From Nemertoderma westbladi (Eukaryota; Xenacoelomorpha; Nemertodermatida; Nemertodermatidae), in contig JAUCBJ010000001.1 of the NCBI GenBank assembly GCA_032718475.1, positions 1 to 64,000 of the forward strand: a stretch of DNA of 64,000 nt. The letters run 5' to 3'. A program made the position numbers and the translations under genes. The notes under the pieces were generated by a model. The model saw only the letters and a program-made list of their open reading frames with translations, had not been told where the DNA came from and did no database searches. Of the stretch, positions 26,701 through 40,439 are shown one piece after another (positions within the stretch are counted from its first letter, which is position 1; every line of letters begins with the position of its first letter).

Positions 26701-29700
26701 ACTACTATCGGACAGTACATTATTATCGGACAGTCCATTACTATCGGACAGTCCACTACTATCGGACATTCAATTACTATCGATCAGTCCACTACTATCG
26801 GACAGTCCATTATTATCGGACAGTCCACTACTATGGGATAGTCCACTACTATCGGATAGTCCACTACTATCGGATAGTCCACTACTATCGGACAGTCCAC
26901 TACTATGGGATAGTCCACTACTATCGGATAGTCCACTACTATCGGATAGTCCACTACTATCGGATAGTCCACTACTATCGGATAGTCCACTACTATCGGA
27001 CAGTACATTATTATCGGACAGTCCATTACTATCGGACAGTCCACTACTATCGGACATTCAATTACTATCGATCAGTCCACTACTATCGGACAGTCCATTA
27101 TTATCGGACAGTCCACTACTATGGGATAGTCCACTACTATCGGATAGTCCACTACTATCGGATAGTCCACTACTATCGGACAGTCCATTATTATCGGACA
27201 GTCCATTATTATCGATCAGTCCACTACTATCGGATAGTCCACTACTATCGGATAGTCCACTACTATCGGATAGTCCATTATTATCGGATAGTCCACTACT
27301 ATCGGATAGTCCACTACTATCGGACAGTCCATTATTATCGGACAGTCCATTATTATCGATCAGTCCACTACTATCGGATAGTCCACTACTATCGGATAGT
27401 CCACTACTATCGGATAGTCCATTATTATCGGATAGTCCACTACTATCGGATAGTCCACTACTATCGGATAGTCCACTACTATCGGATAGTCCACTACTAT
27501 CGGATAGTCCATTATTATCGGATAGTCCACTACTATCGGATAGTCCACTACTATCGGACAGTCCATTATTATCGGACAGTCCACTACTATGGGATAGTCC
27601 ACTACTATCGGATAGTCCACTACTATCGGATAGTCCATTATTATCGGATAGTCCACTACTATCGGATAGTCCACTACTATCGGATAGTCCACTACTATCG
27701 GATAGTCCACTACTATCGGATAGTCCATTATTATCGGATAGTCCACTACTATCGGACAGTCCACTACTATGGGATAGTCCACTACTATCGGATAGTCCAC
27801 TACTATCGGATAGTCCATTATTATCGGATAGTCCACTACTATCGGATAGTCCACTACTATCGGATAGTCCACTACTATCGGATAGTCCACTACTATCGGA
27901 TAGTCCATTATTATCGGATAGTCCACTACTATCGGATAGTCCACTACTATCGGACAGTCCATTATTATCGGACAGTCCACTACTATGGGATAGTCCACTA
28001 CTATCGGATAGTCCACTACTATCGGATAGTCCATTATTATCGGATAGTCCACTACTATCGGATAGTCCACTACTATCGGATAGTCCACTACTATCGGATA
28101 GTCCACTACTATCGGATAGTCCATTATTATCGGATAGTCCACTACTATCGGACAGTCCACTACTATGGGATAGTCCACTACTATCGGATAGTCCACTACT
28201 ATCGGATAGTCCACTACTATCGGATAGTCCACTACTATCGGATAGTCCACTACTATCCGACAGTTTACTACTATTGGACAGTCCACTATTATCGGACAGT
28301 CAATTACTATCGGGCAGTCCATTATTATCGGACAGTCCACTATTATCGGACAGCACATTACTAACGGACAGTCCATTATTATCGGACAGTCCACTACTAT
28401 CGGACAGTCCACTACTATCGGATAGTCCACTACTATCGGACAGTCCATTATTATCGGATAGTCCACTACTATCGGATAGTCCACTACTATCGGATAGTCC
28501 ACTACTATCGGACAGTCCATTATTATCGGATAGTCCACTACTATCGGATAGTCCACTACTATCGGATAGTCCACTACTATCGGATAGTCCACTACTATCG
28601 GATAGTCCACTACTATCGGATAGTCCACTACTATCGGACAGTCCATTATTATCGGATAGTCCACTACTATCGGATAGTCCACTACTATCGGATAGTCCAC
28701 TACTATCGGATAGTCCACTACTATCGGATAGTCCACTACTATCGGATAGTCCACTACTATCGGACAGTCCATTATTATCGGATAGTCCACTACTATCGGA
28801 TAGTCCACTACTATCGGATAGTCCACTACTATCGGATAGTCCACTACTATCCGACAGTTTACTACTAACGGACAGTCCATTATTATCGGACAGTCCACTA
28901 CTATCGGATAGTCCACTACTATCGGATAGTCCACTACTATCGGATAGTCCACTACTATCGGACAGTCCATTATTATCGGATAGTCCACTACTATCGGATA
29001 GTCCACTACTATCGGATAGTCCACTACTATCGGATAGTCCACTACTATCCGACAGTCCATTATTATCGGATAGTCCACTACTAACGGACAGTCCATTATT
29101 ATCGGACAGTCCACTACTATCGGATAGTCCACTACTATCGGATAGTCCACTACTATCGGATAGTCCACTACTATGGGATAGTCCACTACTATGGGATAGT
29201 CCACTACTATCGGATAGTCCATTATTATCGGATAGTCCACTACTATCGGATAGTCCACTACTATCGGATAGTCCACTACTATCGGACAGTCCACTACTAT
29301 GGGATAGTCCACTACTATCGGACAGTCCATTATTATCGGATAGTCCACTACTATCGGATAGTCCACTACTATCGGATAGTCCACTACTATCGGACAGTCC
29401 ATTATTATCGGATAGTCCACTACTATCGGATAGTCCACTACTATCGGATAGTCCACTACTATCGGATAGTCCACTACTATCGGACAGTCCATTATTATCG
29501 GATAGTCCACTACTATCGGATAGTCCACTACTATCGGATAGTCCACTACTATCGGACAGTCCACTACTATCGGATAGTCCACTACTATCGGACAGTCCAT
29601 TATTATCGGATAGTCCACTACTATCGGATAGTCCACTACTATCGGATAGTCCACTACTATCGGATAGTCCACTACTATCGGATAGTCCACTACTATCCGA

Positions 29701-32700
29701 CAGTTTACTACTATTGGACAGTCCACTATTATCGGACAGTCAATTACTATCGGGCAGTCCATTATTATCGGACAGTCCACTATTATCGGACAGCACATTA
29801 CTAACGGACAGTCCATTATTATCGGACAGTCCACTACTATCGGACAGTCCACTACTATCGGATAGTCCACTACTATCGGACAGTTTACTATTATCGGACA
29901 GTCCACTATTATCGGACAGCACATTACTAACGGACAGTCCATTATTATCGGACAGTCCACTACTATCGGACAGTCCACTACTATCGGATAGTCCACTACT
30001 ATCGGACAGTCCATTATTATCGGATAGTCCACTACTATCGGATAGTCCACTACTATCGGATAGTCCACTACTATCGGATAGTCCACTACTATCGGATAGT
30101 CCACTACTATCGGATAGTCCACTACTATCGGATAGTCCACTACTATCGGATAGTCCACTACTATCCGACAGTTTACTACTATTGGACAGTCCACTATTAT
30201 CGGACAGTCAATTACTATCGGGCAGTCCATTATTATCGGACAGTCCACTATTATCGGACAGCACATTACTAACGGACAGTCCATTATTATCGGACAGTCC
30301 ACTACTATCGGACAGTCCACTACTATCGGATAGTCCACTACTATCGGACAGTTTACTATTATCGGACAGTCCACTATTATCGGACAGCACATTACTAACG
30401 GACAGTCCATTATTATCGGACAGTCCACTACTATCGGACAGTCCACTACTATCGGATAGTCCACTACTATCGGACAGTCCATTATTATCGGATAGTCCAC
30501 TACTATCGGATAGTCCACTACTATCGGATAGTCCACTACTATCGGATAGTCCACTACTATCGGATAGTCCACTACTATCGGACAGTCAATTACTATCGAT
30601 CAGTCCACTACTATCGGACAGTACATTATTATCGGACAGTCCATTACTATCGGACAGTCCATTATTATCGGACAGTCCACTACTATCGGATAGTCCACTA
30701 CTATCGGACAGTCCACTAATATCGGACAGTCCACTACTATCGGACAGTCCATTACTATCGGACAGTCAATTACTATCGATCAGTCCACTACTATCGGACA
30801 GTACATTATTATCGGACAGTCCATTACTATCGGACAGTCCACTACTATCGGACATTCAATTACTATCGATCAGTCCACTACTATCGGACAGTCCATTATT
30901 ATCGGACAGTCCACTACTATGGGATAGTCCACTACTATCGGACAGTCCATTACTATCGATCAGTCCACTACTATCGGACAGTCCATTACTATCCGACAGT
31001 TTACTACTATTGGACAGTCCACTTCTATCGGACAGTCCATTATTATCGGACAGTCCACTACTATCGGACAGTTTACTACTACTGGACAGACCACTGCCAT
31101 CGGACAGTCCACTAATATCGGACAGTCCACTACTATCCGACAGTTTACTACTATTGGACAGTCCACTGCTATCGGACAGTCCATTATTATCGGACAGTCA
31201 ATTACTATCGGATAGTCCACTACTATCGGATAGTCAATTACTATCGATCAGTCCACTACTATCGGACAGTCCATTACTATCCGACAGTTTACTACTATTG
31301 GACAGTCCACTTCTATCGGACAGTCCATTATTATCGGACAGTCCACTACTATCGGACAGTTTACTACTACTGGACAGACCACTGCCATCGGACAGTCCAC
31401 TACTATCGGACAGTCCATTACTATCCGACAGTTTACTACTATTGGACAGTCCACTTCTATCGGACAGTCCATTATTATCGGACAGTCCACTACTATCGGA
31501 CAGTTTACTACTACTGGACAGACCACTGCCATCGGACAGTCCACTACTATCGGACAGTCCATTACTATCGATCAGTCCACTACTATCGGACAGTCCATTA
31601 CTATCCGACAGTTTACTACTATTGGACAGTCCACTTCTATCGGACAGTCCATTATTATCGGACAGTCCACTACTATCGGACAGTTTACTACTACTGGACA
31701 GACCACTGCCATCGGACAGTCCACTAATATCGGACAGTCCACTACTATCCGACAGTTTACTACTATTGGACAGTCCACTGCTATCGGACAGTCCATTATT
31801 ATCGGGCAGTCCATTATTATCGGACAGTCCATTATTATCGGACAGTCCATTATTATCGGACAGTCCATTATTATCGGACAGTCCATTATTATCGGACAGT
31901 CCACTACTATCGGATAGTCCACTACTATCGGATAGTCCACTACTATCGGACAGTTTACTATTATCGGATAGTCCACTACTATCGGATAGTCCACTACTAT
32001 CGGATAGTCCACTACTATCGGACAGTCCATTATTATCGGATAGTCCACTACTATCGGATAGTCCACTACTATCGGATAGTCCACTACTATCGGATAGTCC
32101 ACTACTATCGGATAGTCCACTACTATCGGACAGTTTACTATTATCGGACAGTCCACTATTATCCGACAGTTTACTACTATTGGACAGTCCACTGCTATCG
32201 GACAGTCCATTATTATCGGACAGTCCACTACTATCGGATAGTCCACTACTATCGGACAGTTTACTATTATTGGACAGTGCACTGCTATCGGACAGTCCAT
32301 TATTATCGGACAATCCATTACTATCGGGCAGTCCATTATTATCGGACAGTCCACTATTATCGGACAGCACATTACTAACGGACAGTCCATTATTATCGGA
32401 CAGTCCACTTCTATCGGACAGTCCACTACTATCGGACAGTTTACTACTATTGGACAGTGCACTGCTATCGGACAGTCCATTATTATCGGACAGACCATTA
32501 CTACCGATCAGTCCACTACTATCGGACAGTTTACTATTATTGGACAGTGCACTGCTTCGGACAGTCCAATATTATCGGACAATCCATTACTATCGGGCAG
32601 TCCATTATTATCGGACAGTCCACTATTATCGGACAGCACATTACTAACGGACAGTCCATTATTATCGGACAGTCCACTTCTATCGGACAGTCCACTACTA

Positions 32701-35048
32701 TCGGACAGTTTACTATTATTGGACAGTGCACTGCTTCGGACAGTCCAATATTATCGGACAATCCATTACTATCGGGCAGTCCATTATTATCGGACAGCAC
32801 ATTACTAACGGACAGTCCATTATTATCGGATAGTCCACTACTATCGGATAGTCCACTACTATGGGATAGTCCACTACTATCGGATAGTCCACTACTATCG
32901 GATAGTCCACTACTATCGGATAGTCCACTACTATCGGACAGTCCACTACTATCGGATAGTCCACTACTATCGGATAGTCCACTACTATCGGATAGTCCAC
33001 TACTATCGGATAGTCCACTACTATCGGACAGTCCACTACTATCGGATAGTCCACTACTATCGGATAGTCCACTACTATCGGACAGTCCACTACTATCGGA
33101 TAGTCCACTACTATCGGATAGTCCACTACTATCGGATAGTCCACTACTATCGGACAGTCCACTACTATCGGATAGTCCACTACTATCGGATAGTCCACTA
33201 CTATCGGATAGTCCACTACTATCGGATAGTCCACTACTATCGGACAGTCCACTACTATCGGATAGTCCACTACTATCGGACAGTTTACTACTTTTGGACA
33301 GTGCACTACTATCGGACAGTCCATTATTATCGGACAGTCCATTATTATCGGACAGTCCACTACTATCGGACAGTCAATTACTATCGATCAGTCCACTACT
33401 ATGGGATAGTCCACTACTATCGGATAGTCCACTACTATCGGATAGTCCACTACTATCGGATAGTCCACTACTATCGGATAGTCCACTACTATCGGATAGT
33501 CCACTACTATCGGATAGTCCACTACTATCGATCAGTCCACTACTATGGGATAGTCCACTACTATCGGATAGTCCACTACTATCGGATAGTCCACTACTAT
33601 CGGATAGTCCACTACTATCGGACAGTCCACTACTATGGGATAGTCCACTACTATCGGATAGTCCACTACTATCGGATAGTCCACTACTATCGGATAGTCC
33701 ACTACTATCGGATAGTCCACTACTATCGGATAGTCCACTACTATCGGATAGTCCACTACTATCGGATAGTCCACTACTATCGATCAGTCCACTACTATGG
33801 GATAGTCCACTACTATCGGATAGTCCACTACTATCGGATAGTCCACTACTATCGGATAGTCCACTACTATCGGACAGTCCACTACTATGGGATAGTCCAC
33901 TACTATCGGATAGTCCATTATTATCGGATAGTCCACTACTATCGGATAGTCCACTACTATCGGATAGTCCACTACTATCGGATAGTCCACTACTATCGGA
34001 TAGTCCACTACTATCGATCAGTCCACTACTATGGGATAGTCCACTACTATCGGATAGTCCACTACTATCGGATAGTCCACTACTATCGGATAGTCCACTA
34101 CTATCGGATAGTCCACTACTATCGGATAGTCCACTACTATCGGATAGTCCACTACTATCGGACAGTCCACTACTATCGGATAGTCCACTACTATCGGACA
34201 GTTTACTACTTTTGGACAGTGCACTACTATCGGACAGTCCATTATTATCGGACAGTCCACTACTATCGGACAGTTAATTACTATCGATCAGTCCACTACT
34301 ATCGGACAGTCCACTACTATCGGACAGTCAATTACTATCGATCAGTCCACTACTATGGGATAGTCCACTACTATCGGATAGTCCATTATTATCGGATAGT
34401 CCACTACTATCGGATAGTCCACTACTATCGGATAGTCCACTACTATCGGACAGTTTACTACTTTTGGACAGTGCACTACTATCGGACAGTCCATTATTAT
34501 CGGACAGTCCACTACTATCGGACAGTACATTATTATCGGACAGTCCATTATTATCGGACAGTCCACTACTATCGGACAGTCAATTACTATCGATCAGTCC
34601 ACTACTATCGGATAGTCCACTACTATCGGACAGTCAATTACTATCGATCAGTCCACTACTATGGGATAGTCCACTACTATCGGATAGTCCACTATTATCG
34701 GACAGTCCATTATTATCGGACAGTCCACTGCTATCGGACAGTCCATTACTATCGGACAGTCCAATACTATCGGACAGTCAATTACTATCGATCAGTCCAC
34801 TACTATCGGACAGTCAATTACTATCGATCAGTCCACTACTTTCGGATAGTCCACTACTATCGGATAGTCCACTACTATCGGATAGTCCACTATTATCGGA
34901 TAGTCCACTACTATCGGATAGTCCACTACTATCGGACAGTCCACTATTATCGGACAGTCAATTACTATCGGATAGTCCACTACTATCGGATAGTCCACTA
35001 CTATCGGATAGTCCACTACTATCGGATAGTCCACTATTATCGGTCAGT
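14722..35048. repeat. Giant 18-bp minisatellite array (about 1,130 units)
   Basis: Almost uninterrupted tandem copies of an 18-bp unit fill this interval. The commonest forms are CCACTACTATCGGATAGT and CCATTATTATCGGACAGT. The first 2.5 kb is mainly the ATT/GACAGT form; from about 17.4 kb the ACT/GATAGT form dominates. Minor forms change the third position (TTTACTACTATTGGACAG, CAATTACTATCGATCAGT, an ATGGGATAGT ending). Larger units are duplicated within the array. Each unit carries the odd palindrome ACTATC-G-GATAGT, perfect in the T form and with one mismatch in the C form. Because 18 is a multiple of three and the unit has no stop in most frames, ORFs of up to thousands of codons appear on both strands (PLLSDS, HYYRIV and PIVVDC-type repeats). 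I read these as a by-product of the array, not as genes. Confidence 0.97.
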
Positions 35049-36265
35049 TGCATACACTATATCTAACAGCTCTCATCCTCCACTGACACTATTCTAGCTG
35101 GACACATGTGAGCACAGTTTATATTAGATATTACATTAGTACATAATTACTCTAACAGGACAATGTAGTTTCATTAAACACCACAATGTAAGTGCATTCG
35201 CAGGGGATAATAGCGGGATATCCCGCATCGAGGTTTACCCAGAACTTCTAATGAAAGGATTCCATTAGAATCAGAATTTTAAATAAGTTGGGTAAGCCAA
35301 AATCATTGCTATAAAACCAACGATCTTGGAGCCAGATTCACACTGGCAGGGATGATGACGTCAGAACTTATCAAACAACGATAATTCCCGCTTCCGCTAT
35401 CTTCACTTGTCAGCGATCGTGCTTTTAATCACAAATAAAAGTGTCTGACTGTAATAATGGATCAGTACCGATTTGAGCCTTGTTATTAGTTAATCGGTAT
35501 CTAGTAGGCCAATAATTATCGAGAGTAATAATTTTCACATAAAAAAAAGCGTATAGGATTTATTTTTATCTCAAGTAACAAGGATATCTTTTATGACCAA
35601 CATACTAACATAGAATTATTTCAAGGCATTGCTTGACATCAATAATTATTGACACAATGTGAAAGACAGGCGTAGACAGACATATCTGCATTGAGTGACA
35701 ATAATTGTTTGGTAAAGTTCGCCAATTAGTGTTGCACCCATCAGGGCCATCACTAAGTGTTGGAGGGCTGGGTGATACGTTATCTATTAATCCTGGGAGC
35801 TTAATGTAACAGGCTGTCGTCAAAAACTAAGCTGGGATGACAAACTGACTGGGCATTAATATTATAATATATTAGGGGGTAGATGGGACAAGGTTGATGA
35901 AGATTCACTCTGCTTCCCCTTCAGTTGATTAATTGGAAGGTCAAAGAATAGGTTTTTGTTTAATTTGTAAGGTCAGCTACTGTATTATCAGGAAAATCAG
36001 TTTGTTAGCATAGAAATACCAAATATACCTAGTAAGATGGAGTCAGTTGCATAATATACTTCCATCACTTCGGCGAATACATGCTTGAATAACCTTCAAG
36101 ACTCAGGACAACAACCGCACCAGCACCACCGCTGACAACGCAGCATGGAATCAAGGATAATATCAAACAATGTAATTACAAGTAAGGAGAGTTTTTCATT
36201 CATAATCCTCTCAGTAACAGTGTATATTACCAAGGGTTTTAGTAATTTTAAGAGTTATTTACTCA
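35049..36265. other. Intronic sequence, nothing recognised
   Basis: AT-rich unique-looking sequence follows the end of the 18-bp array. A 72-codon minus-strand frame (35823-35605) has a faint resemblance to a later GluN1 segment but lacks flanking splice signals, so I leave it unassigned. Confidence 0.5.
35213..35226. other. 14-bp perfect palindrome
   Basis: GCGGGATATCCCGC reads the same on both strands. It lies 165 bp beyond the end of the 18-bp array. It could be a binding site or chance. Confidence 0.5.
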
Positions 36266-36320
36266 CGGAGTAGATGTTTACCCGAGGCGAAGTCGAGGGC
36301 ATGCATCTGCATCTACTCCG
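36266..36320. other. 55-bp inverted repeat (hairpin)
   Basis: CGGAGTAGATG (36266-36276) and CATCTACTCCG (36310-36320) form an 11-bp perfect stem around a 33-base loop. The loop itself contains a weaker inner stem (CCCGAGGCGAAGTCGAGGG). It may be a minimal foldback element. Confidence 0.65.
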
Positions 36321-36530
36321 AATAATAATAACAAAAATAATAACAAAAACCTCGATAAACGGGCAATATCTGCATTCTGCACTACATATACATATGCCTC
36401 CTACAGTTATGTTATGTTGTTACGGTATGATATTAATATCGCCAAAATAATCTGAAAGTAATCGACTGTTATTCTTTTATGTCGATCTTTTATGTTAATA
36501 TTCGAACTTTCGTCGCAATAAATATGCATC

Positions 36531-36660
36531 ACTCTCCAGGGGAAATTCGACGCAAATAACAGCTGATTACTCCCAAAAATAAAACTGCAACCTGTTCCAT
36601 TGACTTCCGTTTATTGTTTTGGTTCCCCCCGCCTATTTCTGTAACCTGTTCCTCTCCCCA
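36531..36660 (+). mobile_element. Dispersed repeat, 5' part, without C tract
   Basis: CTCTCCAGGGGAAATTCGAC, GCAAATAACAGCTGATTACT and CTTCCGTTTATTGTTTTGGT match the first half of the family seen at 7961-8178. The 3' end is missing or replaced by a CCCCCCG stretch. Confidence 0.65.
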
Positions 36661-37419
36661 CAACTATATGCTATAATATTGAAAGTTCGATAGTCTTATG
36701 ACTAAAATTTATGATCAGATATAGTAAGTAAGAAGATTAAGGGTCAGAAAAATTCAACAAATCAAGATAACAATAAATCTTTCAGCAATGACGTATGAAA
36801 AATGTGCGAAACACGACCACACACCCCCTACCCATCCAAGAAATATGATAACGCTGCTCTGCAACAATGACGAGGAAGCAATGCTGCAAATGTCACAAGC
36901 TTCAATGATCATCAATAGGTCAATCACCTGTCAATGATTTGATAAACACTAAGTACTAATATTGTGACAAGTATGTCCACATCACTTTATCACATTATAT
37001 AATCAGCTACACTGTAGTCCTACCTCATTGGCAAAAACCAGAGTGCATCGCCATCGCCCCATCACTTTTACGCACCACACACTGGATATTAATTTACTCA
37101 CTGACTCACTCACTGAATCCATTATTTGATACACATGGGGGGGGGGTGGTGTGTGAAAAGTAACAATTATAAAAACTAAGATAAAGTTTTCTTTGTGCCA
37201 TTTTGTCTAAGGATTACACACAAAGTCTGACAACTTATTTCCTGTGCGTGCCGCCAGAACTATACTCCCCAGAGCAGTTTCCTCAGGGGAGTATATTCTT
37301 TCCTCTTATTTATAATTTAACGACCATGGATATTAGTGCAAAGATGAAAGCAAGGCATAGATGAGCCATGGCTAGTCACTTTAAAGAATTTCTTGCAGAA
37401 ATTATAACAGCCCTGGACT

Positions 37420-37492
37420 CATGCGGCGCTAGAACCCACGACTACTGGAGCCAGAGATGGAATTACAAGGCAACTGATTAAACTACAAGCCA
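37420..37492 (-). mobile_element. tRNA-derived SINE head fragment
   Basis: On the minus strand GGCTTGTAGTTTAATCAGTT (A-box-like) is followed at tRNA spacing by AGTAGTCGTGGGTTCTAGCG (B-box-like). No acceptor stem is evident, so it is SINE-derived and not a tRNA gene. Confidence 0.5.
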
Positions 37493-37764
37493 AGATGGCA
37501 CGAGTTGTACAGCAGGATGCATCATCAGAAAAGAGTTCATTCTGTGTAATGAAAGAAAGTCGTTCCGGTAACACAAAACATGAAATGCGAAAATTACGGA
37601 ATATCTGCGATCCGGTGCTGGAAGATGAGGTTCTCGCACCAGAATATCGCCGATGGCAACTACATCATATTGACCATTCTCGTGATTCAAAACCAATGTT
37701 GCACTGCTATGGGTTCATGTGAAACGCTGAATTGAGCATATTATTTTTTCTGTGAGCTCTATCT

Positions 37765-38580
37765 AAAATCGGCATACTATGCCGGCTTGTCAACAAAAAT
37801 TGCGTCGCCTCAGCGCCCTTTATCTCATGACTCGCAAAACAAACCACATCTTAAAGGTCAGTGTCCTTTAGGAGGCGTCTCAAGAAATTCATGGGCTGAC
37901 CCACGTTCTCCATGAGGCCACCAAAGCACAAGATTGTGCAGTGGCTGGTCCTCAGGGTAAAGGCAGTATCCTTCAAAACGGAGGCGACTCCGTTGATGTG
38001 TCAAACTTAGTGGAACTTACGAGACACTTCGAATACTGTTTAGGGTGTCCTTCTCGTTAGACATTATAATTGACACAGTAAACCAGGCGTAGCATTCTTG
38101 TGTATGTGCCATCCAGAGATTTGTTGTCCTCAGGAGTTAGAGCCCAGCATTGACTCTAATAAAAGGAGTACTAGTTCTACTGCTGCTCTAAATAGTCTAC
38201 CCTTAAGATCGATTGTTGCCTTTCCCTTACGTATTCGAAGGTCTTCCTTCACCTGTCTCCCGGATCCATGATGCACATAGAAGTCATCCACATGCTCAAG
38301 CACACCATTCTTAGAGTTTATGCTCATACGATCGTACATTTCCTGAGGACTGTCTAAGTTAACTTTCAGGATTTGTATCTTCTTGAAGTTAACAAATAAA
38401 CCAAGACTAGAAGCAACATGCTCTAATGTTCTAATGAGCTGTGATTCTGGGGTACTCCCATCAGAAAGTCTAGATCAGTAATGTACTTAACTTGCTAGAT
38501 TTCCTCAACTTCTGGAGCAAGTATAGGGGATGTTACCAACAACCCATCTGACCAATATACCAATATCATGGTCTAAGGGA
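37765..38580 (-). pseudogene. Truncated LINE reverse transcriptase with 3' end, copy C
   Basis: On the minus strand, reading downward from about 38570, the pieces YITDLDFLMGV, EHVASSLGLFVNFKKIQIL, then RIRKGKATIDLKGRLFRAAV and VELVLLL are recognisable. They correspond to a reverse transcriptase palm (Y.DD-like, here degenerate), the GL.VN..KT motif and the thumb segment. The 3' end at 37970-37780 matches copies A and B. Frameshifts and stops show it is inactive. It has the same orientation as GRIN1 and lies in its third intron. Confidence 0.75.
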
Positions 38581-38599
38581 CAGATAACAGCCAGTTTTT

Positions 38600-40430
38600 T
38601 TTTTCAATAACACTTTAATTATCCTTTTATTCTGTGATTTCTAAGTCCGTTTGCTGCATATCCTTTACCTACATGATCCCGGAGAAGTGTTCGAATCTCA
38701 ATTTAATACATCTGAGGACCGTGAATTCTATTGATATAAAATGTGTCGGAAATCGATAAAATGTAACATCTTCTGTTTATTTACTCTAATGGACGATGCC
38801 GAAGCAAGACTTCCAATCTGAATTTCACCAGTTTTAACCTGTTCTGTGCTTCATGTGGAGCATTTGCATTTAATATATGCTACTCATTACAATTTAACTT
38901 CTCCATATTTTAATACGGCAGAATATGAAAATTGTTAAGTATCCGAGTGGATTCAGCCAGCGCCTGAACTACTTTCACAATACTGTTTTGCGACACAGGT
39001 TCAAATCCGAGAATAGGCTTTAAAAATTCCGCACTAGCCGTGTCCATAAGCATGTCTCCCAGCGTCATAGGTAACTACCAAAAGAGCAGAGCTTTCGGGG
39101 CGTCTCCAATGTTTTGTGATTCACACATTCACCGATAACAACTTACTTTTCTTATATATTAAAATTGGAGTTTGAACCTTTTTATTGGAAAAATGGTTCC
39201 GCGATAATTTTGGTTGTAATCCTATTTTCATAATCATTATCATTCCTCATAAAAAATAATACAGAATATTGTAGTTTGTCATTACGACCCTTTTTATCAA
39301 TCTCGTCAAAAGAATACTGCCTATGTGTAAATTGGTGTAGGGTACATCAATTTTAGTTCAATTTATAAATGTAGGCCTCTGGAATTAAACCTAGTTAGTT
39401 ACAATATATTCTGCACATGTAGAGCTGTCGATGCGACCATGCGTTGCGTAGGTGTTTATAACTTAGGAGTTCCTAACTGCACAAGCGTATAATATGTGAT
39501 TTAGGATGGGCGAATGAGCATAGCATTATGGGATGTTCAATTATATTACCCTTGGTCCTCTCTAGTTTACTAACCCATGGAATGGCTCAACTACTCAGTT
39601 CATCGTACCTCAGATAATAAGGTTATTAATAAATATATCATGATGGTTTTTAATAGCCGAAGGGTCGTTACAGCCTCACTCTGAATCACAATAATAGAGA
39701 TAGGCTTGATATAAATGGTATTATGCATGATGAGGTAAATATTTACTGATGAGTAACTGATGTATAATTATTATTATCCACCTGGAATATCGCTCAATAT
39801 CCTTGGTTGGCTGTTTCCTAGAATCGACCTGTATTTAACCGGAACCAGCCCATAATTCCAAGTTAAGCCGAGGGTGATGGGTCCTCGACAAACCTACTGC
39901 GACACCCATGTGGACTGGCAAACAGAGTTTGATATTTGCCTCGAGCCTCGTGGTATTTGTCTCTTGTTATGAAGAAACCCTAACACAACCATGTTAATGT
40001 TAATCACGCTGATGTCCAGGTCTCTGCGCCAGTGGCAATAACAATAGGAGAGTTACGGTGCCCCAGACGCCAGTTTTCTCCTCTGCTCAAGCAGCCTAGT
40101 TTCCATTACAGTTTTCGGTCAATACCCAGTTCCAGTATTACACGTTCGTGGGGCCTTCGCGCAGCACGAGAGCCTATATTAGAAAGTACATTATACTAAT
40201 CTCTATTAGATATACGAAAACTGTCTTTTCTAAAATATATGAGTGAAGGCGTTGCTATCAGTTTGTGATAAAATAGTTGTAAAAACTGAGATCCATTTCA
40301 GTTTGCCCTTACACACTTTAACTGTCATTTGTAAACCTTCTAACTAGGGTTATTTAAGTTAATATGACATTTTTAGTTTTACAATACTCTTCTCCTTCAT
40401 TAGCCTCGTTCCGCTCGTCCTGTTTTGTCT
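38600..40430. other. Intronic sequence, nothing recognised
   Basis: No open frame, tRNA or clear repeat pair is visible. The part at 39780-40150 has more balanced base composition and may be an old transposon. Confidence 0.45.
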
Positions 40431-40439
40431 TAAAATAAT

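Noticed and set aside
14722-35048. A CRISPR array
   Set aside because: There are no unique spacers, the units are head to tail with no gap, and the context is eukaryotic.
35605-35823. A GluN1 exon on the minus strand (GPDGCNTNWRT)
   Set aside because: The match is only a few residues, it would lie between exons 3 and 4 although it resembles a later segment, and splice signals are absent.
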